From: Enterococcus mundtii | Lineage (GTDB): Bacteria > Bacillota > Bacilli > Lactobacillales > Enterococcaceae | NCBI RefSeq assembly: GCF_002947535.1 | Contig: NZ_PUAP01000009.1 | Coordinates: 22,493-86,492, forward strand | DNA: 64,000 nt | Reading direction: 5' to 3' | In this document: one piece after another, positions 8,306-18,023 of the stretch | Layout of the letters: each line of letters begins with the position of its first letter | Position numbering within the stretch: the stretch's first letter is position 1 | Position numbers and translations under genes: made by a program | Notes under the pieces: generated by a model | What the model saw: the letters and a program-made list of their open reading frames with translations, nothing else | What the model was told of the DNA's origin: nothing | Database searches by the model: none

Positions 8306-8335
8306 GCAAATATGCGAGAAGCTTCTAATATTTGC
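8306..8335 (-). terminator. Possible terminator of gdhA
   Basis: Gcaaatat/atatttgc arms enclose an inner agaagcttct palindrome. The T run is imperfect on the minus strand, so confidence is low. Confidence 0.4.
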
Positions 8336-8351
8336 AAGAAACTTCCATTTT

Positions 8352-9701
8352 TTAGACTAAACCTTGCATAGCCATTACTTTTGCGACTTTTTCAAAACCT
8401 GCCACATTGGCACCAAGTAAAAGATTTTTTTCGTTGCCAAATTCTTTAGCAGTTTGACGACACGTTTGATAGATCGTCGCCATGATCTCGTCGAGTTGCG
8501 CATCGACTTGGCTACTTTCCCATACTAATCGTTGTGAATTTTGGCTCATTTCTAGCGCAGATACAGCTACACCACCAGCATTGGCAGCTTTTCCTGGACA
8601 ATACCAGATGTCTGCTTTTTCAAAGACTGAAACGGCATCTAACGTGGATGGCATGTTCGCACCTTCTGCGACGATCTTAACGCCATTTTCCACAAGGATC
8701 TCTGCCAACTGTCCGTTTATTTCATTTTGTGTCGCACAAGGTAAAGCAATATCAGCAGCTTGTTTCAATGTCCAAACCGATTCATTTGCGTGGTATTCAG
8801 CCGACGAGCGTTCTTTGACGTATTCTGTTAAGCGGGCTCTTTTGACTTCTTTCAATTCTTTTAATAGATTAAGATCAATACCATCTGGGTCATAGATATA
8901 ACCACCGGAATCAGAACAAGTAACGACTTTCCCGCCTAGTTCATGGACTTTTTCGATTGCATAGATTGCCACATTCCCACTACCTGAGACCATCACTGTT
9001 TTGCCGTCAAATGAATCTTGTTCTTCGTTCAATAGATGTTTGACATAATAAACTAAGCCATAACCTGTTGCTTCTGTTCGGATCTTACTTCCCCAGAAAT
9101 CTAATGGTTTACCTGTCAAAACGCCTGCGTCATATTGTTTCAATCGTTTATAGGCACCATACATATAGCCGATCTCACGAGCACCTACACCGATGTCGCC
9201 TGCCGGTACGTCAATTGAAGGTCCGATATGTTTTGCCAGTTCCAACATGAAACTTTGACAAAAGCGCATGATTTCATTATCCGATTTTCCTTTTGGATCA
9301 AAATCACTTCCGCCTTTACCGCCACCGATTGGTAGGCCTGTCAGACTGTTCTTGAAAATCTGTTCAAATGCTAAGAATTTTAAAATACTCAAATTGACAC
9401 TTGGATGAAAACGTAAGCCACCTTTATATGGTCCGATGGCTGAATTGTATTGGATTCGGTACCCACGATTCACTTGCCAATTTCCTTGATCATCTTGCCA
9501 TGGAACACGGAATTGGATCACTCGTTCTGGTTCAACTAAAATCCCTAGAATATTTTTTTCAATGTATTCTGGATTTTTTTCTAAAAATTGGATGACCGTA
9601 GGCATAAATTCATCGACCGCTTGCAGAAACTCGATTTGGCCGTCATCTTTTTGGTGAAGTTTTTCTTGTATCGCTTGTACGTATTCTTTTGCATTTGACA
9701 T
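8352..9701 (-). CDS. gdhA: NADP-type glutamate dehydrogenase
   Basis: Reversible amination of 2-oxoglutarate to glutamate, linking carbon and nitrogen metabolism in the cytosol. 449 aa, the hexameric bacterial type. Visible motifs are the substrate loop GGGKGGSDFDPKGKS with the catalytic Lys, PAGDIGVGAREIGYMYG, and the nucleotide motif VSGSGNVA. The start is fixed by aaaggagcg upstream. It is transcribed alone on the minus strand, with the flavoprotein gene divergent from it. Confidence 0.96.
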   Translation of the reverse strand: MSNAKEYVQAIQEKLHQKDDGQIEFLQAVDEFMPTVIQFLEKNPEYIEKNILGILVEPERVIQFRVPWQDDQGNWQVNRGYRIQYNSAIGPYKGGLRFHPSVNLSILKFLAFEQIFKNSLTGLPIGGGKGGSDFDPKGKSDNEIMRFCQSFMLELAKHIGPSIDVPAGDIGVGAREIGYMYGAYKRLKQYDAGVLTGKPLDFWGSKIRTEATGYGLVYYVKHLLNEEQDSFDGKTVMVSGSGNVAIYAIEKVHELGGKVVTCSDSGGYIYDPDGIDLNLLKELKEVKRARLTEYVKERSSAEYHANESVWTLKQAADIALPCATQNEINGQLAEILVENGVKIVAEGANMPSTLDAVSVFEKADIWYCPGKAANAGGVAVSALEMSQNSQRLVWESSQVDAQLDEIMATIYQTCRQTAKEFGNEKNLLLGANVAGFEKVAKVMAMQGLV

Positions 9702-9813
9702 AGGTTCACGCTCCTTTATTCATCTGACTTTATTTTAGCTTATTTCAATCATAGGTCAAAACATTTTCTGCGAATCGTCTTCAAATATGCTACACTCTCT
9801 GTGAGGTGAGAAA

Positions 9814-11073
9814 ATGGAAAAAACTTATGACGTGATTGTTGTTGGCGCAGGAACAAGTGGCATGATGGCTGCAATCAGTGCGGCCGAGTATGGTGCCAAT
9901 GTCTTGTTGATCGAAAAAAATAAAAAAGCAGGAAAAAAATTATTGATGACTGGTGGCGGTCGATGTAATGTCACAAATAATCGCCCTGTCGATGATTTGA
10001 TTGCGCATATCCCAGGAAATGGTAAATTTTTATATAGTACGTTTTCTCAATACAACAATTTTGATATCATGGAATTCTTTGAATCACAAGGGGTTCACTT
10101 AAAAGAAGAAGATCATGGACGGATGTTTCCAGTGACAAATAAATCGAAAACGATCATTGAAGCACTGGTTCATCGTCTGAATGAATTGAACGTCACGATG
10201 TTTTTTGGTGAACGTGTAGAAAAATTGATCCATAAGGACAACCAAATCTATGGTGTCCGTACTGAATTTGATGAATTTAAAGCAAAGTGTGTCATCTTGA
10301 CGACTGGTGGACGTACTTATCCTTCCACTGGAGCAACAGGTGATGGGTATAAGTTGGTAAAAAAAGTTGGTCATACGATCACACCACTTTATGCAACAGA
10401 GTCTCCTTTGATTTCTGAGGAGTCATTTATTGCGGATAAAGTGTTGCAGGGTCTTTCTTTACAGGATATCACGTTGCGTGTCTTGAACCAAAAAGGGAAA
10501 GTGATCACGGAACATACGATGGACCTTCTGTTTACCCACTTTGGAATCTCTGGACCAGCAGCTTTAAGGTGTTCGAGTTTCATCAACAATGAGCTACAAA
10601 AAACGCAGGAACCTGTAACTGTTTCTTTAGATTGCTTTCCGACAAAGTCAGTAGAGGAACTGATACAAGAGTTAGTGGAGTTAAGTAAAGAATCGAAAAA
10701 GAATTTGATCAATGCGTGGCGTGGCTTTCTACCTGAACGTCTACTCCAGTTTTATCTTGAACGGCTAGAAATGACGGAACTAACTGGCAGCCAAACATCT
10801 GAAAAACAAATCCAAGAATTTGCTGAATTATGTAAAAACTTTGAGCTATTGATCCATAAGACATTTCCTATCGAGAAATCTTTTGTTACTGGTGGTGGTG
10901 TTTCATTAAAAGAAGTTAATCCGAAAACCATGGAAAGCAAAGTATTGAACGGACTGTTTTTTGGTGGAGAGTTACTTGATGTAAATGGGTATACAGGTGG
11001 TTTTAATATCACGGCGGCTTTTGCTACTGGACGTGTTTCAGGGATGCACGCAGCGATGCAAAGTCAGTGGTAA
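9814..11073 (+). CDS. BaiN/YhiN-like FAD-dependent oxidoreductase
   Basis: 419-aa flavoprotein of the HI0933/YhiN family. An N-terminal FAD-binding Rossmann motif VVGAGTSGMMAA is followed by an ADP-ribose Glu (LLIEKN), GGGRCNVTN, and near the end GGELLDVNGYTGGFNITAAFATG. The BaiN relative reduces bile-acid intermediates, but most family members have no known substrate. The start follows gtgaggtgaga. It is convergent with ebsC across a long hairpin. Confidence 0.88.
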   Translation: MEKTYDVIVVGAGTSGMMAAISAAEYGANVLLIEKNKKAGKKLLMTGGGRCNVTNNRPVDDLIAHIPGNGKFLYSTFSQYNNFDIMEFFESQGVHLKEEDHGRMFPVTNKSKTIIEALVHRLNELNVTMFFGERVEKLIHKDNQIYGVRTEFDEFKAKCVILTTGGRTYPSTGATGDGYKLVKKVGHTITPLYATESPLISEESFIADKVLQGLSLQDITLRVLNQKGKVITEHTMDLLFTHFGISGPAALRCSSFINNELQKTQEPVTVSLDCFPTKSVEELIQELVELSKESKKNLINAWRGFLPERLLQFYLERLEMTELTGSQTSEKQIQEFAELCKNFELLIHKTFPIEKSFVTGGGVSLKEVNPKTMESKVLNGLFFGGELLDVNGYTGGFNITAAFATGRVSGMHAAMQSQW

Positions 11074-11085
11074 GAAAAGAAAAAG

Positions 11086-11175
11086 CAAAACATTGCTTGA
11101 ATGAAACATCCATAAAGGGCAACGCATGTCCTTCGCCTTTTATGGATTGATCTTTCAGCATTTGTTTTGCTTTTT
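11086..11175. terminator. Long bidirectional hairpin between convergent genes
   Basis: Outer arms aaaagcaaaaca and tgttttgctttt enclose an inner imperfect stem (catccataaa with tttatggat), ending in T runs on both strands. It lies between the stops of the flavoprotein gene and ebsC. Confidence 0.75.
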
Positions 11176-11187
11176 TTATGTGTGGTT

Positions 11188-11673
11188 TTAAATTTTGATA
11201 TCGACAAATGTTGCATTGGTCAACGCCGCGATGGCTTCTGGAGCAAGTTCCATTTGCAGTCCGCGTTTTCCAGCAGAAATTATGATCTGGTCATATTCTT
11301 TTGCCTGTTCTTCGATAAATGTAGGGAATAATTTTTTCATGCCAATTGGTGAACAGCCACCTCGAATATATCCGGTCGTTTTTTCCAAATCCTTCAAATG
11401 AAGCATTTCTACTTTTTTATTGCCGGAGACTTTTGCTAGTTTCTTTAAATCAAGTTCAGTGTTTCCAGGGATAACGGCAACGATCGGGCCTGTGTTATTC
11501 CCCACAGCTACTAATGTTTTAAAAATTCGTGATTCACTTCCTGGCAACTGAGCAGCAACGGATGAGGCACTGATATGCGCTTCATCCCAAGCATATTCAT
11601 GTTCTGTATAAGCAATCTTTTTTTGTTCTACCATACGTATGGCATTGGTTTTTACTTGTTTCTTTTTTGCCAA
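11188..11673 (-). CDS. ebsC: Cys-tRNA(Pro)/Cys-tRNA(Cys) deacylase, YbaK/EbsC family
   Basis: Editing enzyme of the YbaK type that clears Cys mischarged on tRNA(Pro). About 161 aa, with KTNAIRMVEQKKIAYTEHEY at the start, VAVIPGNTELDLKKLA with the conserved Lys, and GGCSPIGMKKLFPTF. The TTG at 11673 (MAKKKQ) with aaggtga just upstream seems better than the GTG at 11682. It is the last gene of a three-gene minus-strand operon, 20 bases after aroD. The enterococcal name EbsC is used for this family. Confidence 0.88.
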   Translation of the reverse strand: MAKKKQVKTNAIRMVEQKKIAYTEHEYAWDEAHISASSVAAQLPGSESRIFKTLVAVGNNTGPIVAVIPGNTELDLKKLAKVSGNKKVEMLHLKDLEKTTGYIRGGCSPIGMKKLFPTFIEEQAKEYDQIIISAGKRGLQMELAPEAIAALTNATFVDIKI

Positions 11674-11693
11674 AATCTTCACCTTCGTCTAGC

Positions 11694-12449
11694 TTAATTT
11701 TCATTGAGTAAACTAATGATTTGTTTTAATTCTTTGACTGGTAATTGTCCAGGTGCAGAGGCTCGTGTTGCATCTAACGCACCGAAAGTGATGGCTGAAC
11801 CTGTCACGTTGCCTGCAAGTCGTGAGACCATGCCGAGTTCACCCATTGACATGGTGACTAGAGGCATCGAAACAAACGCATGCGCACGACGAGTCAATTC
11901 CATCATCCGTAAAACATCTCGTTCATTGTTTGGCATCACCGCAATTTTGCCGATACTTGCACCAAAATGTTCCATCATATTCAATCGATACAGCAAGACC
12001 GGATCTGCTGGTGTTTCTTTGAAGTCGTGACTACTGATGACCAGTGGGATCTGGCGGCGATGGATATCATGGAGTAAATCCTTTTCCATACTTTCGATTT
12101 TGAATAACTCAACGTCTAGCATGTCAACTAATTCGGTGTCGATCAAAAATTTATATAGATCGTGATAGTCCTTGATCGAAATATCTTGCATGCCACCTTC
12201 TTCTAAAGTTCGAAAGGTCAAAAGCAAAGGAAGTCCTTCGAGCATTTCATAGATCAGTACCAAGGTTTCCTTTAATTGTTCTTTATTGAAGACATCATGG
12301 TAACAATCGAGACGCCATTCAGCTAAATCAGCACCGGCCTCCCTCGCTAGGATCGCTTCTCTCAGAAGTTCCTCGCGAGTTGTACCAGTCAAGGGCGCAC
12401 AGACTTTTGGACGTCCAGTACCAAATCTTACTCCTTTTACTTGAAACAT
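11694..12449 (-). CDS. aroD: Type I 3-dehydroquinate dehydratase
   Basis: Third step of the shikimate pathway, dehydrating 3-dehydroquinate through a Schiff base. 251 aa, the usual length. Catalytic residues are visible: EWR (44-46), His141 in VISSHDF, and the Schiff-base Lys168 in GKIAVMP. It starts 16 bases after the stop of the methyltransferase gene and is followed by ebsC, so all three are likely cotranscribed. No other shikimate genes are nearby. Confidence 0.96.
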   Translation of the reverse strand: MFQVKGVRFGTGRPKVCAPLTGTTREELLREAILAREAGADLAEWRLDCYHDVFNKEQLKETLVLIYEMLEGLPLLLTFRTLEEGGMQDISIKDYHDLYKFLIDTELVDMLDVELFKIESMEKDLLHDIHRRQIPLVISSHDFKETPADPVLLYRLNMMEHFGASIGKIAVMPNNERDVLRMMELTRRAHAFVSMPLVTMSMGELGMVSRLAGNVTGSAITFGALDATRASAPGQLPVKELKQIISLLNEN

Positions 12450-12465
12450 TTACTTCACGCCCTCT

Positions 12466-13635
12466 CTATTTTTTTATTTCATAAACAAATACCTTTAAAT
12501 AATTTCCTTCTGGGAAAGAATCAATGGTTTGAAAATCATCAGGCAAACGATAGACACCGCTGATTTGATACTCATACTCAGCTGAGATCAATTCATCTTC
12601 GATCATTGCTTGAAATTGATCGATCGACACATTGGCTGCATTTGTCGAGGCAATCAGGATTCCTTCATCGGCTAAGATCGACAAGCTATCTTTCACTAAT
12701 TCACCATAATTTTTTGCCACGCGAAAGACTTTTTTCTTATTACGGGCAAAGCTCGGTGGGTCCAAAATGATCACATCGTAAGAGAAACCTTTGCGTTGTG
12801 CGTATTTGAAGTATTCAAAAACATCCATGACGATGATTTTATGGGCATCAGGCGCCAACCCGTTGACCTCAAATTGTTCACGAGTTTTTTTCAAGCTTCG
12901 CTTTGCTAGATCGACACTTGTGGTTTCTGTTGCCCCGCCCATAGCAGCAGCTACAGAAAAAGCACCTGTATAGCTAAACATGTTCAGTACTGATTTTCCT
13001 AAAGCCAAGCCATCGATCAATGCCCCTCTGACTTCTTTTTGGTCAAGGAAAATCCCGGTCATCAGACCTTCATTCAAATAAGTGGCATACGTCACTCCAT
13101 TTTCTTGGACAAGTAAAGGTTCTTTCGCCTCTTCACCAGTCACATGCTGACTCTCCGGTAATCTAGTCGTTTCAAATCGGATTTTTTCGTAGATTCCGAT
13201 AATCTCAGGATAAGCAGCTTGAAAAGCTTTTAGTAAAACTTCACGAGCCAAATATAAGGTTTCATTGTACCAAGAAAAGACAGCAAAACTATCATAGTAA
13301 TCGATGATCAATCCACCGATGCCATCTCCTTCTCCGTTGAACAAACGAAAAGCTGTTGTCTGCTCGTCATTAAAATAGCTTGTCCTTTTTTCTTTAGCTG
13401 TCAGAAATTTTAGTTCAAAGAACGATTGATCAAATGGTTCATCCTTGTGACTTAGTATCCAACCAATCCCTTTGTTCTGTTTCCCTAAATAGCCTTTTCC
13501 TAAAAATTTACCTTGTGGATCAACTAATTCTACCCATTCTGTCGTTTTTTTCATTTGGACGAGATCCTCTTCTTGGATCAATGGATAGCCTTTTAAAAAT
13601 TTCTTGACTGCTCTTTTTTTTATTGTTATTTTCAT
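12466..13635 (-). CDS. Class I SAM-dependent rRNA methyltransferase, RlmI-like
   Basis: 389 aa with an N-terminal PUA-type RNA-binding domain (about 1-75), a central EEHD-like region, and a Rossmann methyltransferase domain: NMFSYTGAFSVAAAMGGA (SAM motif I) and the catalytic DVIILDPPSFARNKKK. The domain order matches RlmI/YwbD, which makes m5C in 23S rRNA; the exact target here is inferred. It starts after gcaggtgag and is the first gene of the operon with aroD and ebsC. Confidence 0.9.
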   Translation of the reverse strand: MKITIKKRAVKKFLKGYPLIQEEDLVQMKKTTEWVELVDPQGKFLGKGYLGKQNKGIGWILSHKDEPFDQSFFELKFLTAKEKRTSYFNDEQTTAFRLFNGEGDGIGGLIIDYYDSFAVFSWYNETLYLAREVLLKAFQAAYPEIIGIYEKIRFETTRLPESQHVTGEEAKEPLLVQENGVTYATYLNEGLMTGIFLDQKEVRGALIDGLALGKSVLNMFSYTGAFSVAAAMGGATETTSVDLAKRSLKKTREQFEVNGLAPDAHKIIVMDVFEYFKYAQRKGFSYDVIILDPPSFARNKKKVFRVAKNYGELVKDSLSILADEGILIASTNAANVSIDQFQAMIEDELISAEYEYQISGVYRLPDDFQTIDSFPEGNYLKVFVYEIKK

Positions 13636-14075
13636 TGGCTCACCTGCTTTTTCATTGTCCCTTTTAGTATAACAAAAAACACGCGTCTTGTCTTAGAGAT
13701 TCCCTGTCTTATAGGTAGTTTACCTTAGAAAAGAGTTTAGAAAAAAGGCCACTTATCTCCCCTAAAATTGAATAAACCGTGTTTCAGAAGTAGTACCTTT
13801 GGAAATAATCATGAAGCCCTGATAATTTAAAGAATAATTTCCGGTTTTCCATGATGCGTTCTCGGTACTGAGCACTTCTGTCACAGTCTCTCTTCATGTG
13901 TAGATTTTTGTACAAAACTCAGCGATCTTAAAGAAAATCTTAATCTATCAAGCTGAATTGGCACTTTCAATTGACACTATTTTGGTCTACTAGTAAAATG
14001 GTTAGGAGTATGTGAGTCGTGAGTATGTTTCATGTCACTCTTTTTTTATGTAAGAGTGCAGAAAGGAAGATTAAT
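13636..14075. other. Intergenic region upstream of the LTA synthase gene
   Basis: 440 bases without a convincing gene. It holds the start-side leader of the methyltransferase operon and, near the right end, the promoter of the LTA synthase gene. No repeats or RNA motifs were recognised. Confidence 0.5.
13971..13999 (+). promoter_or_regulatory. Sigma-A promoter of the LTA synthase gene
   Basis: TTGACA (13971-13976), a 17-base spacer and TAAAAT (13994-13999) give an expected start near 14006. That leaves a leader of about 70 bases to the TTG start codon. Confidence 0.75.
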
Positions 14076-16223
14076 TTGAAAATAAAAACACCCGCTTTTT
14101 TAAATAAAAGGCTCGGATTTTTTTCTTTACTAGCAGTTTTGTTATGGGTCAAAACGATTGCTACTTATCTATTTGATTTCCATTTAGGGATCGATAGTGG
14201 GATCCAATATTTTATCTTGTTCATCAATCCAATTGCAACGACTATCCTTCTTTTAGGGATTGCCTTATATGTTAGACGGACGAAAGCAGCGTATATCACG
14301 ATGCTGGTCATCTATTTCTTGTTGACCTTGCTCTTATTTTCTAACATCATCTATTATCGTGAGTTCACTGATTTTATTACGATCAACGCGATCCTAGGCG
14401 CAGGAAAAGTCGCAAGTGGTTTAGGCGAAAGTGCCTTACGGTTATTCCGTCCTTACGATGTTCTTTATTGGATCGATATCATTTTGATCGTGGCACTTTT
14501 AGCAACGAAAAAAATCAAAATGGACACACGTCCTGTACGCGCTCGAATGGCGTTTGCCTTTACTACCTTAGCAGTGATGATCTTTTCAGGAAATCTCTTT
14601 TTAGCTGAAGCAGATCGTCCAGAGTTATTGACACGTACATTCTCTCGTGATTATTTAGTTAAATATCTTGGACTGAACGCGTTCATGGTGTACGACGGTA
14701 TACAAACCTACCAAACAAACCAAGTACGAGCTGAGGCAAGCCCAAATGATATGAAAGAAGTAGCGACTTACGTCAAAGAACATTATGCTCAACCAAACCA
14801 AGATCTCTACGGATTAGCTGAAGGTAAGAATGTCATCTATATCCATTTAGAAAGCTTACAACAATTTGTGATCGATTATAAACTGAAAGACGAAAATGGC
14901 GTAGAACATGAAGTAACGCCTTTCTTGAATAGTTTATTCCACAGTAATGAAACATTTAGTTTTGACAATTTCTTCCATCAAGTAAAAGCTGGAAAAACAA
15001 GTGATGCAGAAACATTGATGGAAAATTCATTATTCGGTTTGAACCAAGGATCGTTGTTCACTCAACTTGGTGGTAAAAATACTTTCCAAGCGGCACCAAA
15101 TATTTTAAAACAAACAAAAGGATACACTAGTGCAGCATTCCATGGGAATGCTGGTACATTCTGGAACCGTAATGAAACATACAAGAGTTTTGGTTATGAT
15201 TACTTCTTTGATGCTTCATACTATGATGTGAATGACGATAACTCATTCCAATACGGTTTACATGACAAACCATTCTTTGAACAATCCGTCCAATATTTAG
15301 AGCGGATGCAACAACCCTTCTACTCAAAATTCATTGCGGTATCGAATCACTTCCCTTATTCAAAATTCACGAATGAGGAAGCTGGATTCCCGGTTGCAAA
15401 TACGAACGATGAAACAATCAATGGTTACTTTGCGACAGCTAACTATTTAGACACAGCGGTAGAAGAATTCTTCAACTACTTAAAAGCAAGTGGCTTGTAT
15501 GAAAACTCAGTCATCGTCTTATACGGTGACCACTATGGTATCTCTAATACAAGAAACAGATCTTTAGCTGAATTAGTTGGTAAAACAAGTTCGACATGGA
15601 CAAACTTTGACAATGCAGCGATGCAACGAGTACCATATATGATCCATATCCCTGGACAAACAAAAGGCGGAATCAATCATACGTATGGTGGTCAAGTGGA
15701 TGCTTTACCGACATTGCTTCATTTGCTAGGTGTTGATTCAAAAAATTATATCCAATTAGGTCAGGATCTCTTCTCTCCTGATAATAATCAGTTAGTCGCT
15801 TTCCGTGATGGTGACTTCGTTTCACCTAAGTACACCTATTATGGTGGAGCTGTCTACGATACTCAAACAGGCGAAGTACTATCCGATATGACCGAAGAAC
15901 AACAAGCAGAAGTCACTGCCTTACGTGAAGCAGTCAGCAAGCAACTCGCTGTTTCAGACCAGATCAACAATGGCGATCTACTTCGTTTCTATACAGAAAG
16001 TGGGTTAGAACCACTTGATACTTCTACGTTTGATTACAAAAATGGCTTACAACATCTGAGTGATGCTGAGCGTTCACTCGGTGATAAATCAACAAGTGTC
16101 TTCAGTGAGAACAACAATCAAACGACACAAAATCTTTACGAAACAAAAACGTTCCAAGATATCCATGGTATTCCTGCTGAGGAACCTACGGATAGTGAAG
16201 GTTCAGTGGAAAATAACCAATGA
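14076..16223 (+). CDS. ltaS: Lipoteichoic acid synthase family protein (sulfatase fold)
   Basis: Polymerises glycerol-phosphate from phosphatidylglycerol onto the lipid anchor outside the membrane. 715 aa: five hydrophobic segments (about 10-200) and then an extracellular sulfatase-like domain. The catalytic Thr308 sits in GKTSDAE, and later metal-site motifs such as SVIVLYGDHYG are present. TTG 14076 with aggaag upstream is chosen over ATG 14019, which lies close to the predicted transcript start and has no binding site. Enterococci often carry more than one paralogue, so the precise role (main synthase or primase-like) is open. Confidence 0.9.
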   Translation: MKIKTPAFLNKRLGFFSLLAVLLWVKTIATYLFDFHLGIDSGIQYFILFINPIATTILLLGIALYVRRTKAAYITMLVIYFLLTLLLFSNIIYYREFTDFITINAILGAGKVASGLGESALRLFRPYDVLYWIDIILIVALLATKKIKMDTRPVRARMAFAFTTLAVMIFSGNLFLAEADRPELLTRTFSRDYLVKYLGLNAFMVYDGIQTYQTNQVRAEASPNDMKEVATYVKEHYAQPNQDLYGLAEGKNVIYIHLESLQQFVIDYKLKDENGVEHEVTPFLNSLFHSNETFSFDNFFHQVKAGKTSDAETLMENSLFGLNQGSLFTQLGGKNTFQAAPNILKQTKGYTSAAFHGNAGTFWNRNETYKSFGYDYFFDASYYDVNDDNSFQYGLHDKPFFEQSVQYLERMQQPFYSKFIAVSNHFPYSKFTNEEAGFPVANTNDETINGYFATANYLDTAVEEFFNYLKASGLYENSVIVLYGDHYGISNTRNRSLAELVGKTSSTWTNFDNAAMQRVPYMIHIPGQTKGGINHTYGGQVDALPTLLHLLGVDSKNYIQLGQDLFSPDNNQLVAFRDGDFVSPKYTYYGGAVYDTQTGEVLSDMTEEQQAEVTALREAVSKQLAVSDQINNGDLLRFYTESGLEPLDTSTFDYKNGLQHLSDAERSLGDKSTSVFSENNNQTTQNLYETKTFQDIHGIPAEEPTDSEGSVENNQ

Positions 16224-16264
16224 ACAACCTGAGAACAAGTAACTGATGTTATCACTCAACGAAC

Positions 16265-16302
16265 AGCACTCGAGGAAAGCCTTTCTTCGAGTGCTTTTTT
16301 TT
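16265..16302 (+). terminator. Terminator of the LTA synthase gene
   Basis: Agcactcga (16265-16273) pairs with tcgagtgct (16287-16295), followed by eight or nine T. Confidence 0.88.
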
Positions 16303-16717
16303 GATTAAAAAATAGAGAGGCAAATAAACTTGCTTACTCTTATTCAATGCTTCTCATATTTCCAACATCATTGGACGATCATAGAGTTGATGATAACCAT
16401 AAATCCTTCGATAACTCCTAGGCTTCCTCATACAAACTTCTAAGTCTGAAACGATCAAGAACCTAATCAAATCAGGTCTATTTTGCCGCCTCACTTCTCG
16501 TTCATTCATCTTTACATGGATACATTTCCCTAGTGATTCTGACACTGAATCACACCATACGAAAAAAAATCAGATCAATTAAGAAGATTTTTCAACCCCC
16601 TTTCATGGTCCCTTCGCTTTCTCTAATTGATAGACTTCCCTTTAATTCGGTTTTTCACTAAATGATTTTCATACTTTATTCATATTCATTTTTTATACTA
16701 TTCTTGAGGTGAAAAGT
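16303..16717. other. Intergenic region before the FtsX-like gene
   Basis: About 415 bases. A 63-codon open frame on the minus strand (16354-16545) has no good binding site and no recognisable product, so I do not call it. An AT-rich stretch before 16718 probably holds the promoter of the ABC-like pair. Confidence 0.4.
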
Positions 16718-17446
16718 ATGAATATGATCCGTTATTCTACCGCACGTTTACTTTATTACAAAAAGCAAACTTTTCTATATACTTTGTTTGCAAGCTTTTC
16801 TGCTTTTCTATTATTGATCAGCTTTAACTTATATAATCTACAAACCACTTTACACAAACAAATCCAAGATCGGGTCTTGATGTTTGACGCTTCTGATGTC
16901 AAAGAGAATTTACCTTCATCAGAAACGCTTCAACAAGCTTATCTGATCATGATCAGTTGTATACTGGCAATGTTTGCCTTGTGTTTCTTTTTTTTCTTTT
17001 TACACTCACTCTATCGACATCGTATGGAAATCATCAATTGGCGATTAGCGGGTCTTTCAAAACCAAAAATGTTCTTCTTTATTTTTTGGCAATCTTTGAT
17101 TCCATTGGTTATGAGTTGTCTTGGCGTTCTTTTGATCGTTTTTGCTTTCCAAAATGGCTACCAAGCCCTACTCCAAAAAATCAATCTAGCTCTTTTAGAT
17201 TTCTTCGAACTACCGAATTTACCAAGTGTCTTTTCATCTGGAAATGGTTTGTCGATCTCAATTGACCAAAATAGTTTTTTTATGATCGATTTTTTTAGCG
17301 ATAACTTTTTAGTAGATACCTTAAAAGGCATCGGACAGACGATCATTTGTTTAGTTAGTATTAGTACATTACTTAGTACCTGTCTTTTCATGATTTCAAA
17401 TCGACTTTTAAAAAGAAAGAAGCTGATCATTGATGAACCAACATGA
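16718..17446 (+). CDS. FtsX-like membrane permease subunit
   Basis: 242 aa. Four hydrophobic segments are visible: one N-terminal (about 20-43), two central (about 83-105 and 130-157) and one C-terminal (about 210-232), with an extracellular loop before the last. This is the shape of FtsX or a half MacB-type permease. ATG 16718 with ttgaggtg upstream is preferred over the GTG at 16709 inside that site. It overlaps the next gene by 14 bases, so the two are translationally coupled. The fold call rests on layout rather than motifs. Confidence 0.6.
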   Translation: MNMIRYSTARLLYYKKQTFLYTLFASFSAFLLLISFNLYNLQTTLHKQIQDRVLMFDASDVKENLPSSETLQQAYLIMISCILAMFALCFFFFFLHSLYRHRMEIINWRLAGLSKPKMFFFIFWQSLIPLVMSCLGVLLIVFAFQNGYQALLQKINLALLDFFELPNLPSVFSSGNGLSISIDQNSFFMIDFFSDNFLVDTLKGIGQTIICLVSISTLLSTCLFMISNRLLKRKKLIIDEPT

Positions 17447-17945
17447 TTCACTGATATCATTTAGCGGTTTCACCGTTCTGATCGGTTCTAAAGCCGAACA
17501 GCAGGTGATTTTCACAGAGATAAAAGCACAACTCCTTGCTTCAGAACGAACGGACCTGATGATCGTTCAAAAAAATTGGCCGTTCTTCCCTTACCTTAAT
17601 TTAAAAGAACAAGTATTTTTGGACATCCCCGAAAAACAAAAAAAAGCCAAACAGGAACAAGCGCAAGATAACCTAATGATTGATTCCTCGTTGCTAAAAA
17701 AATCAGTAAGTGAATTGAGCACGTTTGAAAGAATCAAATTGCAACTGATGCATGCGATCCTCGCCGATAAAAATAAGCTGATCATCGAAGACCCTATCGA
17801 TGATTTGTCGATTATCGAGATTCAAGATCTATTGACAAATCTTTGCGATTTAGTCAACGATCATTCTTTTTCAATCTTACTATTGACTCACGATCTTTCC
17901 ATTGCCGAAAGTCCATATGTCACTGATTGTAAAGAAGCTAGTTGA
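17433..17945 (+). CDS. Degenerate ABC-transporter ATPase-like protein without Walker A
   Basis: 170 aa that align by eye with an ABC ATPase: signature-like SELSTFERIKLQLMHAILAD, Walker-B-like NKLIIEDPIDDL, and an H-loop LLLTHDLS. Where Walker A should be there is only VLIGSKAEQQ, with no GKS/T, and the protein is about 50 residues shorter than normal. ATP hydrolysis is therefore doubtful. It overlaps the FtsX-like permease gene and probably works with it, perhaps in an FtsEX-like regulatory role. Confidence 0.6.
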   Translation: MNQHDSLISFSGFTVLIGSKAEQQVIFTEIKAQLLASERTDLMIVQKNWPFFPYLNLKEQVFLDIPEKQKKAKQEQAQDNLMIDSSLLKKSVSELSTFERIKLQLMHAILADKNKLIIEDPIDDLSIIEIQDLLTNLCDLVNDHSFSILLLTHDLSIAESPYVTDCKEAS

Positions 17946-17969
17946 CTTGTGCTTGTTGATCTCCATTAA

Positions 17970-18013
17970 AAAAACCGTTAAAACAAGAGAAACGTCTTGT
18001 TTTAACGGTTTTT
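17970..18013. terminator. Strong bidirectional terminator
   Basis: An 18-base perfect stem (aaaaaccgttaaaacaag with cttgttttaacggttttt) closes both the ABC-like pair on the plus strand and the histidine kinase gene on the minus strand. Confidence 0.92.
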
Positions 18014-18023
18014 GTTTTAGTTA

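Noticed and set aside
16354..16545. 63-codon minus-strand frame between the LTA synthase and FtsX-like genes
   Set aside because: GTG start, no binding site, basic and unrecognisable product.
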